From contig JAPKCL010000015.1 of assembly GCA_028822955.1 (NCBI GenBank), positions 1-24,435 on the forward strand: a stretch of 24,435 nucleotides of DNA, read 5' to 3'. Made by a program: the position numbers and the translations under genes. Position 1 is the stretch's first letter. Each line of letters begins with the position of its first letter. The notes beneath the pieces are model-generated. The model was not told where the DNA came from, searched no databases, and worked only from the letters and a program-made list of their open reading frames with translations. The DNA comes from Candidatus Poseidoniaceae archaeon (GTDB lineage Archaea > Thermoplasmatota > Poseidoniia > Poseidoniales > Poseidoniaceae). Shown here piece by piece: positions 15,319-22,877 of this stretch.

Positions 15319-18105
15319 TTACAAGTACACTTGCTTTTGGTGAAGCCCAATTTTAGGACCCAAATCACGTTTTTGGATTGTTCGAAGAAGTTCCTTACCG
15401 CCATCATTTCGCATATAGGTCACTTCACTTGGACTGACATGAAGTATCCAATGTTTGAGGAATACTTCTGCACGCTCTTTGGATGAAGCAAGCTTGGAAG
15501 GAACCGTATGGTACATCTGAACATGACTCACTTCTTTCCGAAGATATTTGGCAATGACCTCAGGCATCAATTTAGAGACCCATGTTTCTTCCATGAATTG
15601 AGATGAACGAGTTACAACATAACGTGGATTGTGAAGTGTTCCAAGGACTTCTTCGAGAGATTCACTAAACAGTTGTGCTTCATCAGGCGTTGAATGGTGC
15701 AAATGATAACGAAGCCATCCTCCACCTCGCACTCCACCTTCGGGAGAACAATGTTTGGTCATCTCACCTAATTCGATGAATGAACCGGCAATCGCTTCAG
15801 ACAGAGCGAGTGTAAGTGAACTATCTGTCCACATCTCTTTCTCGGTTCCAAAACGAAAACCGCTGGAGAAACCTTCGGGAGCCTTCGCCTCAATTGCTGG
15901 ACGTGATTCTGTACCGAACGGTTGACCAATACCCCACAACTCACGAGTATGTTCACGGTTACGTGAACGGCGAAGCATTTCTTCATTGAACAATGCCATT
16001 CCTTCACTTATTCCCTCGGGACGAACATCATTGAACGCAGCATGGACGTGACCGACTCCTTTCTCAATTGTACCGTCATCACAAACTCCATACAATTGCT
16101 TGTGCTTTTGTTTAAAACGTTCATAATCATCAAACCCTTTGGTAAACTCTTCTGCAATACAAATAATATCCCAATTGTTTGCAACCTTTTCAGGCCATAA
16201 TTTGTCAATTCGAATAGAACGACCTCGAAGTTGATTGATGCTTACACTTGTAGTAACAGAGGTCATATCGATTAAGACATTGATTCGTGAAGCATCCCAG
16301 CCCTCTCCGAGCAATCCTCGAGTACCTACGAGACATCGAGTAAAACCTTCTTGGAAAAATTCAGTAATCATCAATGAATAATATCGAGGGATCCAATCTT
16401 TTCCTTTACCATTAATTTCATGAAAACCTTTGTGTGGACTATGTTCAAGCCTGATGTCAAGTTCTCGTTCTGCAATCCAGACTTCTGCTTTGGTGATGAA
16501 ACGTTCACACAAATCGTCGTCGACAAGGACCGTACTACCGGTCATCAAAATTGGGTCGAGATAATCTCCAGCTGGATGATTCACTAACGACCGTAGCACC
16601 GAAATTGCACCTCCTGCTTCCGCATCTAAAACCCCTTCAACAAGGGTGGTGGCAGAGGTTTTTTCATAATCGGTTACGATCACTGCACGAATATCTTTTC
16701 CAAGTGTCTGCATCTCGACATTGATGATATCATTCACTGCTTCTGTTTTAGCCGACGCATACGACATTACCCGCCCCACTGGTGAAGCACATGGTCTGGA
16801 ACCTGTATCAGTAATTTGAACGCCAAGCATTCGCAAACGCGCTACTACAGATTGTGCCAATGAATGGTCTTCTGTCTTCTTTGAACGTCGAAGCCCGTGC
16901 CGAACATACCGAGAAAGAACATTTCGAAGCATACTTATTCGAGTGAAGGATTCGTCGTTTTCAAAAGAATATATTTTGGGAACACCTGTTGGTAATTGAA
17001 TCGAGTTCAATTGTAAAAAGCGGCGACCATCAAGTGTGAATGCAGGGTATTTACGTTCGTATTTGTCCCATGAAAGCGTTTCACCACTCGGGGACTTTTG
17101 CTCCTTTAATTCATTGTATACCCATTGGTCAAGTGCAGGAATACGACCTGGCTTCGCACTCGCATTGGTTTCTCGCAACTCGCTAAGTAACGATTCAAAC
17201 TCCTCATCAACACTCGCAATATACTGCAGTTCGTGACTCGCCGGTCGAACAAAATAACACAAATCTTGGTAAGGGGCAAGATTGGAATCACGTACCAGTG
17301 CAGGTACTGGAACGCTGTAATCGACAGGGCCAAAGAAATCCTCATAGCGTTCCACATCGACCTCTTTGAATCCTCCTTTTTCCGGAGGTGGAGTTGCTGT
17401 GAGTCCGAGAATAACTGGGTCGTCAAACATATCTCGAACTTCAGTAAGAATTCGCCCCCAGTGGTGCATTAAGTGGTGACACTCGTCCAAGATGATGAGT
17501 CCAATTCCGGCTTCTTTTAGCAAAAGTAGATTCTCTTTTGCACTCTCATGTAAAGTCCATAATGCATTTCCATGTTCTGAAAACTCATCTCTTACCTTTT
17601 TTCTGTATTTCGAGAGTTGTTTCGAATGATACTTCTCATTTCGTTCAGCTAAATCATTGAGCCAAGACATTGCTTCTTCGTGGTCTGAAGCTTCTCCATC
17701 TGCAATCAGTTTCTCAGCCCATAATTCAACAGCCACTTTGTCAAGTTCTTCACCACCTTTACGAGGCATAGTCACAGATTGATAAGTCAATGAAGTGAGT
17801 ATACCTGGTTTTTTAGGATCAGTGCTAATGAATTCATCTTTGCCATCCAAATCAAAAAGAGAGGTACGTGCGGCCCATTGTGCTTGAATTGCTGAGTTTG
17901 GTGATAACACCAAGGCAGGTTTTCGAACTAAATCCGACCAGACATACAACCCAAGAACGGTTTTTCCAGAACCAGGTGGGGCAACGATATGCAATCGCTT
18001 CTTTCCAGATTCAAGTTGCGGTACAATGACTGAACTTGCTGCGACTTGAGCCGGTCGGAGTGTCCCTGAAAAATGAATTTTACCAAAATCTGGTAAATCG
18101 ACCAT
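15319..18105 (-). CDS. SF2 DEAD/DEAH-box-family helicase with long C-terminal extension
   Basis: A 928-residue superfamily 2 helicase-type ATPase. Motifs appear in order: LRPAQ near the N-terminus, Walker A APPGSGKT (42-49, K48), motif II DECHH (D207-H211), motif III GLTATPP, a motif V region VGTRGLLGEGWDAS, and motif VI QLRGRSIR (Q625-R632). A charged insertion of about 90 residues sits between motifs Ib and II. Roughly 250 residues follow the helicase core and contain no domain I can name. FGPVDYSVPVPALV and LAPYQDL match a broad group of prokaryotic DEAD/DEAH helicases of uncertain role. The start is 18 bp after the stop of the zinc-ribbon gene on the same strand, implying co-transcription. 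DNA repair, RNA remodelling or defence are all possible; no nuclease or methylase accompanies it. Confidence 0.85.
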   Translation of the reverse strand: MVDLPDFGKIHFSGTLRPAQVAASSVIVPQLESGKKRLHIVAPPGSGKTVLGLYVWSDLVRKPALVLSPNSAIQAQWAARTSLFDLDGKDEFISTDPKKPGILTSLTYQSVTMPRKGGEELDKVAVELWAEKLIADGEASDHEEAMSWLNDLAERNEKYHSKQLSKYRKKVRDEFSEHGNALWTLHESAKENLLLLKEAGIGLIILDECHHLMHHWGRILTEVRDMFDDPVILGLTATPPPEKGGFKEVDVERYEDFFGPVDYSVPVPALVRDSNLAPYQDLCYFVRPASHELQYIASVDEEFESLLSELRETNASAKPGRIPALDQWVYNELKEQKSPSGETLSWDKYERKYPAFTLDGRRFLQLNSIQLPTGVPKIYSFENDESFTRISMLRNVLSRYVRHGLRRSKKTEDHSLAQSVVARLRMLGVQITDTGSRPCASPVGRVMSYASAKTEAVNDIINVEMQTLGKDIRAVIVTDYEKTSATTLVEGVLDAEAGGAISVLRSLVNHPAGDYLDPILMTGSTVLVDDDLCERFITKAEVWIAERELDIRLEHSPHKGFHEINGKGKDWIPRYYSLMITEFFQEGFTRCLVGTRGLLGEGWDASRINVLIDMTSVTTSVSINQLRGRSIRIDKLWPEKVANNWDIICIAEEFTKGFDDYERFKQKHKQLYGVCDDGTIEKGVGHVHAAFNDVRPEGISEGMALFNEEMLRRSRNREHTRELWGIGQPFGTESRPAIEAKAPEGFSSGFRFGTEKEMWTDSSLTLALSEAIAGSFIELGEMTKHCSPEGGVRGGGWLRYHLHHSTPDEAQLFSESLEEVLGTLHNPRYVVTRSSQFMEETWVSKLMPEVIAKYLRKEVSHVQMYHTVPSKLASSKERAEVFLKHWILHVSPSEVTYMRNDGGKELLRTIQKRDLGPKIGLHQKQVYL

Positions 18106-18123
18106 GCCAAAGTCACCTGTCTA

Positions 18124-19722
18124 TCAACGCGGTGGGCCTCTTTTTGGTCCTGAAGGACCGCCTCTAGGAGGGCCGCCTTTCGAGGGGCCGGATGGACCGC
18201 TCTTCTTTGGAGGACCGCCTTTCGAAGGGCCAGGTGGACCGCTCTTCTTTGGGGGAGCGTCTTTGGAAGGGCCGGGTGGGCCGCCTTTCGAAGGGCCGGG
18301 TGGACCGCTCTTCTTTGGAGGACCGCCTTTCGAGGGACCGGGTGGACCGCTCTTCTTTGGGGGAGCGTCTTTCGAAGGGCCGGGTGGACCGCTCTTCTTT
18401 GGAGGACCACCTTTCGAGGGACCGGGTGGACCGCTCTTCTTTGGAGGGCCGCCTTTCGAGGGACCGGGTGGACCGCTCTTCTTTGGAGGGCCGCCTTTCG
18501 AAGGACCGGGTGGACCGCTTCGCTTAGGAGCACTACGTTTTGGAACTTCAACAACTTCTTCTTCTTCTTCTTCTTCTTCTTCGAACATTGCACCACAATG
18601 CGGGCACTCATTATCAGTCTCTTTGACCAACCCGTCACAGATTTCACAAGCGAACATTTCAACATCGTCCCCTTCAGAATCGGCTTCATTGAGATTTTCC
18701 ACTTCTCCGTCTTTTGAACGGGATAATTTCAACTCTGTCATGAGGTCAAAACCTTTGAGGGCGACTTCAGTTTGAATCGCATGTTGGAATGCTTGGGTAA
18801 GGGCTTCAGGTGTATCGAGAACTCTACCATCGTCAACATAGGTCACATTGACCTTTAGAGTACCTTCTTCTAATTTGGCCTGAGGAGTCTCAACAGCAAC
18901 ACCTCGCTTACGTGCAACTCGACGTACAGCGACTTCGCACATTCTACGGAGTAAGGCTTCATTTGGAGCATCCGTAGGAGGAGGGTTGGTATCTATGCCC
19001 CGGAGATGAGATGGCAATTCGGTTCCAAGAGATGCCAGAACGTTATTGGCAGGTGTTTGATTCATATTGAGCCATTGACTTCGGCGTTCATCTTTCATTG
19101 CCCGTTCAGCTTCTGCCAGTCGGTTCACCATTGCGTCAGTAGGAGAGGTTGCCGGATTACTGGCAACAACTGTGCCACCCGGGGTGTATGCCGAGATATT
19201 ACTCACTGGATTTTGAGGCACTGCGCCGCTGGCGAGTGAAGGTCCACGCGCTTGTTGAGGTCGATCAGATTGAACATTTGGAAGAACATTTCCTTGTTGC
19301 GGTGGTTGTTGAGGAAGATGCTGAGGTGGCTGTTGCTGAGGCATGCCTTGAGGGGGAATATTACCCATTTGAGAGGGGGGGAAATTCGGTGGTGGGAATT
19401 GACCTTGTTGTTGGGGCGGGAGGTTTTGAGGAGGGAATTGTCCTGGAGGTATATTCGGTTGTTGTTGAATGCCCATAGCAATTTGTTGAAGGATTTCGGG
19501 AGAAATATTTGTGTTCCCACCCATGGTCATATCCCGTTGCTGACGGACTGCTTCACCCGAGACCACTCCGAAGTTACGGCCGCCTGAGACTTCTTGCCCG
19601 CTTAGGCCTATTGAACCCGGGTTGGTAAAACCGCCAGCACGTGACATTTCCTGTCGCGCACCACATTCAGGGCAGAATATACTATCATCAGGAATAAGTT
19701 CTGTACAAGAGCCACAATCCAT
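18124..19722 (-). CDS. Double zinc-ribbon protein with Pro/Gln-rich linker, poly-Glu and GPP-rich repeat tail
   Basis: A 532-residue protein with an unusual modular order. Residues 3-20 form a C-x2-C-x10-C-x2-C zinc ribbon (C3, C6, C17, C20). A Pro/Gln/Asn-rich disordered stretch covers about 75-155. A folded-looking helical/beta domain occupies about 235-345 (LLRRMCEVAVRRVARKRG, then LKVNVTYVDDGR). A second ribbon, C-x2-C-x10-C-x2-C, sits at C359, C362, C373 and C376. Nine consecutive glutamates follow, then a basic tail built from about eight 14-residue units of the type SGPPGPSKGGPPKK ending at the C-terminus. The tail resembles intrinsically disordered, nucleic-acid- or protein-binding regions. 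It is upstream of the helicase gene with 18 bp between them. I know no function for this architecture. Confidence 0.75.
   Translation of the reverse strand: MDCGSCTELIPDDSIFCPECGARQEMSRAGGFTNPGSIGLSGQEVSGGRNFGVVSGEAVRQQRDMTMGGNTNISPEILQQIAMGIQQQPNIPPGQFPPQNLPPQQQGQFPPPNFPPSQMGNIPPQGMPQQQPPQHLPQQPPQQGNVLPNVQSDRPQQARGPSLASGAVPQNPVSNISAYTPGGTVVASNPATSPTDAMVNRLAEAERAMKDERRSQWLNMNQTPANNVLASLGTELPSHLRGIDTNPPPTDAPNEALLRRMCEVAVRRVARKRGVAVETPQAKLEEGTLKVNVTYVDDGRVLDTPEALTQAFQHAIQTEVALKGFDLMTELKLSRSKDGEVENLNEADSEGDDVEMFACEICDGLVKETDNECPHCGAMFEEEEEEEEEVVEVPKRSAPKRSGPPGPSKGGPPKKSGPPGPSKGGPPKKSGPPGPSKGGPPKKSGPPGPSKDAPPKKSGPPGPSKGGPPKKSGPPGPSKGGPPGPSKDAPPKKSGPPGPSKGGPPKKSGPSGPSKGGPPRGGPSGPKRGPPR
18150..18535. 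repeat. Coding tandem repeat with 42-bp period
   Basis: The core GGACCGCTCTTCTTT starts at 18194, 18236, 18302, 18344, 18386, 18428 and 18470, with a diverged copy at 18512. Spacing is exactly 42 bp except for one 66-bp step (42 + 24) between 18236 and 18302. The units encode the 14-residue tail repeats of the zinc-ribbon protein on the minus strand. Units with GGPP and with DAPP alternate at one end of the array, which suggests duplication of a two-unit block. All spacing is a multiple of three, so copy-number change alters tail length without frameshift. Confidence 0.9.
18556..18582. repeat. (TTC)9 trinucleotide microsatellite encoding nine glutamates on the minus strand
   Basis: Nine perfect TTC triplets, read as GAA on the coding strand, give an uninterrupted glutamate run between the second zinc ribbon and the GPP-rich tail. 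Pure codon repetition without GAG suggests slippage-driven expansion rather than selection on each residue. Confidence 0.9.
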
Positions 19723-20107
19723 AACACATCACCCCGAAGGTTTGGTGCTCGCATAACCCTCCCTAAAGCCTTACGACGGAATGCCACAGTAAGAAGAGGA
19801 ATACTATGGACTTCTTCTGAGCCAAAGAAGCGCACAATTGCACAGTTCAATGCCAACACCTCTAACCTACATGTAGGATGCTTGAATTCATTGAACACTC
19901 CAATAAGGAGAGATTTACATTGAAGTCCGTTAAAGCGCCGGAATCCAAAAGCGACTCTTTTGAAATATTACGATTGAATCGGCATTCAATGATACTCAGT
20001 AGGTCTTTTTATTGCAAAGCTAATTATCGTTGAAGTTACAAATTGCCAAGACCTCCCTCCCACAGGGTCAAAAACAGAGAACCGTTCCGACAAATTGAGG
20101 GGATTCG
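19723..20107. promoter_or_regulatory. 385-bp divergent intergenic region between the zinc-ribbon and first prenyl-synthase genes
   Basis: The longest gene-poor stretch in the window. It must hold promoters for both flanking genes. I see a perfect 12-bp palindrome at 19866-19877, a T-rich TATA-like element CTTTTTATTG at 20005-20014 facing the plus-strand gene, and AAGGAG at about 19914-19919 followed by a TTG-started 37-codon frame (19920-20033). No tRNA fold was seen. Assignment of the TATA-like element is tentative. Confidence 0.45.
19866..19877. promoter_or_regulatory. Perfect 12-bp palindrome CCTACATGTAGG, possible operator
   Basis: The sequence equals its own reverse complement and lies in the divergent promoter region, about 143 bp upstream of the minus-strand zinc-ribbon start and 230 bp upstream of the plus-strand synthase. 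It could be a site for a dimeric regulator. The first nine bases recur at 10608-10616 in the divergent nucleotidyltransferase/sucC gap. Function is inference only. Confidence 0.3.
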
Positions 20108-21124
20108 ATGGCAGTACTCATCAATGCAAAAATCGATGCATTACTCGAAGCTACTTCTCGTTCTTTTTATCCAACCCTCAAATATCTTCCAAAAAAAGTC
20201 CGTGGACAAATTGGATTACTTTACCTTCTCGCTCGAGTTGCAGATACAATCGCAGACTCAAAGCATGGAGAGACTGAATTTCTTCTGAACATTCTTCGCG
20301 AGTACAATGATGTCGCCCAAGGCACGAGCTCATCGCTCCCAGATTTCACAGAACTTGCAGATATTCAAACCAATGAAGACGAGGCAAAACTCCTTCGAAA
20401 TGTTGATGACGTCATTGCTGGTCTTTCGGTCTATAGTAAAGAAGACCAGAGGCTAATGCTTGAGTGTCTTGACATTATTGTAAGTGGGCAAATACTCGAC
20501 CTTGAGAGGTTTGGAACCGCCAATGAAGGTGGGAATATTTCTGCGCTTGAGACCGATGAACAGATGGACGATTATGCGTTCAAAGTTGCAGGCTCAGTCG
20601 GCGTATTTTGGAGCAAAATGTCACTTGAAAACCTCTTTTCGTTACCTCCAGAAAAAGAACAAGAGTTCTTTGAGAAAGGAATCAGGTTTGGAAAATCACT
20701 CCAAATGATCAACATTCTAAGAGACATTCCTGAAGATTTACGTTTTGGCCGATGCTATATTCCAGAACAGGCACTGAGCCGTTACAACCTCAAGCCAGAG
20801 GATTTATTGGATGACAAAAATATCGATGCGTTCAGACCGCTGTATAACGAATATCTTGACTTGACAAATGAACATCTTGATGCTGCAATTGAATACATCG
20901 CTATGCTACCAGAAACCCAATTACGCCTCAAAGCGTCTTGTATGCTCCCAATTCTCATTGGACAAAAGACCGTTACTTTATTGCGAACAGGTAATGTTTT
21001 GAATTCCGAAGAGCGAATTAAAGTTACTCGGGATGACATCAAATCATATGCTCGTAAACTGCTTCGAGCCCTCATAATACCGGGTGGAGTAAACCGTCTT
21101 CTTCAAAAAAACAAAGGCAGTTGA
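20108..21124 (+). CDS. Squalene/phytoene synthase family protein (first of two)
   Basis: Head-to-head prenyl synthase of 338 residues, from the all-helical family that condenses two farnesyl or geranylgeranyl diphosphates through a cyclopropyl intermediate. The two Mg-diphosphate motifs are present: DTIAD (D46-D50) in YLLARVADTIAD, and NILRDIPED (D206-D210) followed by GRCYIP. TSRSFYPTLKYLP near the N-terminus and AFKVAGSVGVFW at mid-chain match the family pattern and lean towards the squalene-synthase side. The last 20 residues are basic. Start ATG 20108 is preceded by a GAGGGGATTCG stretch. A second, divergent family member starts 68 bp downstream, so the pair may act together. Product (squalene, phytoene or a related compound) cannot be fixed from sequence alone. 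Confidence 0.88.
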   Translation: MAVLINAKIDALLEATSRSFYPTLKYLPKKVRGQIGLLYLLARVADTIADSKHGETEFLLNILREYNDVAQGTSSSLPDFTELADIQTNEDEAKLLRNVDDVIAGLSVYSKEDQRLMLECLDIIVSGQILDLERFGTANEGGNISALETDEQMDDYAFKVAGSVGVFWSKMSLENLFSLPPEKEQEFFEKGIRFGKSLQMINILRDIPEDLRFGRCYIPEQALSRYNLKPEDLLDDKNIDAFRPLYNEYLDLTNEHLDAAIEYIAMLPETQLRLKASCMLPILIGQKTVTLLRTGNVLNSEERIKVTRDDIKSYARKLLRALIIPGGVNRLLQKNKGS

Positions 21125-21192
21125 AAAAGAATATTGCAGGCAATTAAGGGTAGACCTCAAAAAGGGTGAGGTATGAGGCCTAACTGGTCACA

Positions 21193-22491
21193 ATGCTTGA
21201 ACGCCGAAAACCACTGGAATTGCTTTTCCCCCTCAAAGGGAACGCTACTTCAAGGGAAGATGAGGGTGAACAAAAGAGCATGAGCACTCTTGACCACCTT
21301 CGAGCAGGTGTAATGCTTGCTCGAGATGCCGTGAAAGCAGTCAGCCTCACCGCTATGGAAGCCCTTCGAGAAGGTGCCACATTCATTGGAATGGTTGGAG
21401 AGACCAACGAACTTGTTGATCCGTTTTCTCATCTTGATGCTCCAATTTGGTCCCAACGACCACCACAAGAACTCTCGAAATTGGCTTTCCGTTACTGTGA
21501 AGAACTGACGATTCGTGAAGCCGGTAATTTCTATCATTCATTCAAGTACCTCCCTGACCAACAACGCCACGCCATGTGCGCAGTGTATGCATTTTGCCGT
21601 AGAGCAGATGATATCGCAGACGGTGACTGGGCAGACCGATTTCCGGGAAGCAAGGGAGAGATGGACCCTGAAGCTGTCGCCTATCGCGAACAACTTGAAA
21701 GTTTGCAAGACCAAGGAACAATTCTCGACCATGAGGCCTACCTGAACAAAATCACACAACTGTTTTTCTTCCGTAAAAAACTCTCGACTTGTTATTCAGA
21801 TGTCTATTCGACAGACCCTGTATTCCTTGCACTCAAAGAGACCGTTGAAACGTATTCAATTCCGAGAGAAGTCTTTGATGACTTGATTTCTGGCATGGAA
21901 GATGACCTTTACAACAATAGATACCGCAGTTTTGATGAATTGTACGTCTATTGCTACCGAGTTGCTTCCGTGGTTGGATTGATGTGTATCGAAATCTACG
22001 GATATGAAGACCCACGAGCAAAGAAGTTCGCCGAATCATGGGGAATATTCATGCAACTCACCAATGTCTTGAGAGATGTTGGTGAAGATATTGAACGCGA
22101 CAGAGTCTACCTCCCCCTCAACGAACTTGAAGCCAATGGAATTGTTGAAAGTGAACTTGATGGCAAAGTGGTTCTGAATAAAAACTGGGAACCTTATTGC
22201 CGAGAATATGCACGCAGAGCACGCACCTATCTCGAAGAAGCACGTCAACTCCTTCCGCTACTTCCTCGCCGAACACGTTATTCTCCCGCAGCAATGATTG
22301 CTTTTTATGACAAAATCCTTCGCCAAATTGAACGACAACAAGGCGATGTATTCACCAAGCGTGTAAAACTGAATAAAGTTCAGAAAATCAGTTTAGCCGC
22401 AGCAGTCTACATGCGCCACAGATTACTCCCTGCATTCCTTGACCCAATTTGGTCCGGTCTTGCAAGATTTGGTTTGCTTCCTGCAGTTTAA
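21193..22491 (+). CDS. Squalene/phytoene synthase family protein (second of two), with N-terminal extension
   Basis: A 432-residue member of the same prenyl-synthase family as its upstream neighbour, closer to phytoene synthase/HpnD proteins. The first aspartate motif is DDIAD (D139-D143) in VYAFCRRADDIAD, and the second is NVLRDVGED (D295-D299) followed by RDRVYLP. AGNFYHSFKYLP opens the catalytic fold at residue 110, so about 100 N-terminal residues lie outside it; these are charged and partly helical. ATG 21193 gives the longest frame, while M30 would shorten but not remove the extension. No desaturase (crtI or hpnE), cyclase or rhodopsin gene is nearby to decide between carotenoid and squalene roles. 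Confidence 0.88.
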   Translation: MLERRKPLELLFPLKGNATSREDEGEQKSMSTLDHLRAGVMLARDAVKAVSLTAMEALREGATFIGMVGETNELVDPFSHLDAPIWSQRPPQELSKLAFRYCEELTIREAGNFYHSFKYLPDQQRHAMCAVYAFCRRADDIADGDWADRFPGSKGEMDPEAVAYREQLESLQDQGTILDHEAYLNKITQLFFFRKKLSTCYSDVYSTDPVFLALKETVETYSIPREVFDDLISGMEDDLYNNRYRSFDELYVYCYRVASVVGLMCIEIYGYEDPRAKKFAESWGIFMQLTNVLRDVGEDIERDRVYLPLNELEANGIVESELDGKVVLNKNWEPYCREYARRARTYLEEARQLLPLLPRRTRYSPAAMIAFYDKILRQIERQQGDVFTKRVKLNKVQKISLAAAVYMRHRLLPAFLDPIWSGLARFGLLPAV

Positions 22492-22595
22492 GCAGATTGA
22501 GAAGTACTGACCTGATGTAGTCTGGTTTTGTAAGAACAATTTTGCTCAAAAGTGAATGAGATTAGTAGATTGAGTGAACCTCAACTTAGTTAGAT

Positions 22596-22784
22596 TTAGA
22601 TTGGGCAGGTGGTATGGCCCATCAATTTGTAAAACGGACAGAAACCAAAGGCTGAAGTCAATACGCTCCAAATTCCAATGCCGAGCAAGAGAACATCCCA
22701 ATCAAGATTTGCTGCATAATCAATAGCAACCATGCCAAGACCGGCTGAGACACGAATTATACGATCAGTAATACCTAGATTCAT
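22596..22784 (-). CDS. DUF2892 inner-membrane protein (YgaP-like membrane domain)
   Basis: A 62-residue protein with the DUF2892 pattern: an N-terminal GITDRIIRVSAGL amphipathic start, two short membrane helices (about 11-26 and 30-47), and the closing FGFCPFYKLMGHTTC with its conserved CPxY and TC. In bacteria this domain occurs alone or fused to rhodanese (YgaP); a role in sulfur or thiol chemistry is suggested only by such fusions. I chose ATG 22784 over an in-frame TTG at 22814 because homologues start just before the DRIIR block, and because a TATA-like element at 22823-22831 would then sit at a normal distance from the start. Confidence 0.85.
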   Translation of the reverse strand: MNLGITDRIIRVSAGLGMVAIDYAANLDWDVLLLGIGIWSVLTSAFGFCPFYKLMGHTTCPI

Positions 22785-22822
22785 ACATTTCAACTCTTGA
22801 CAAGTTGAACTCAAGTCTCTAG

Positions 22823-22831
22823 CATATAAAG
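22823..22831 (-). promoter_or_regulatory. TATA-box-like element for the DUF2892 gene
   Basis: CTTTATATG on the minus strand is a good match to the archaeal TATA box. Its centre is about 43 bp upstream of ATG 22784. A transcript starting about 25 bp downstream of it would have a short leader of roughly 17 bases before that ATG. The alternative TTG at 22814 would lie upstream of the predicted transcript start, so the element helps decide the start codon. Confidence 0.55.
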
Positions 22832-22877
22832 ACCTGTTTTCACCGTTTAATCAGAAATTGAAATGATTAAGTGAATT

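Noticed and set aside
15319..18105. Calling the helicase part of a restriction or defence island
   Set aside because: No methylase, nuclease, integrase or transposase is adjacent, and the flanks are housekeeping and metabolic genes.
18150..18535. CRISPR-like array
   Set aside because: Units are contiguous with no unique spacers, and they encode an in-frame peptide repeat.
18104..18775. Plus-strand 223-residue frame rich in GPLFFGGPPFEGPGG, and further long frames over the same repeat (18192-18527 plus, 17928-18689 minus)
   Set aside because: They arise because the 42-bp repeat has a period divisible by three and no stops in several frames. The minus-strand zinc-ribbon protein has two zinc ribbons and a non-repetitive domain, so it is the real gene.
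22785..22814. TTG start adding ten residues to the DUF2892 protein
   Set aside because: It lies upstream of the transcript start expected from the TATA-like element, and homologues start just before the DRIIR block.
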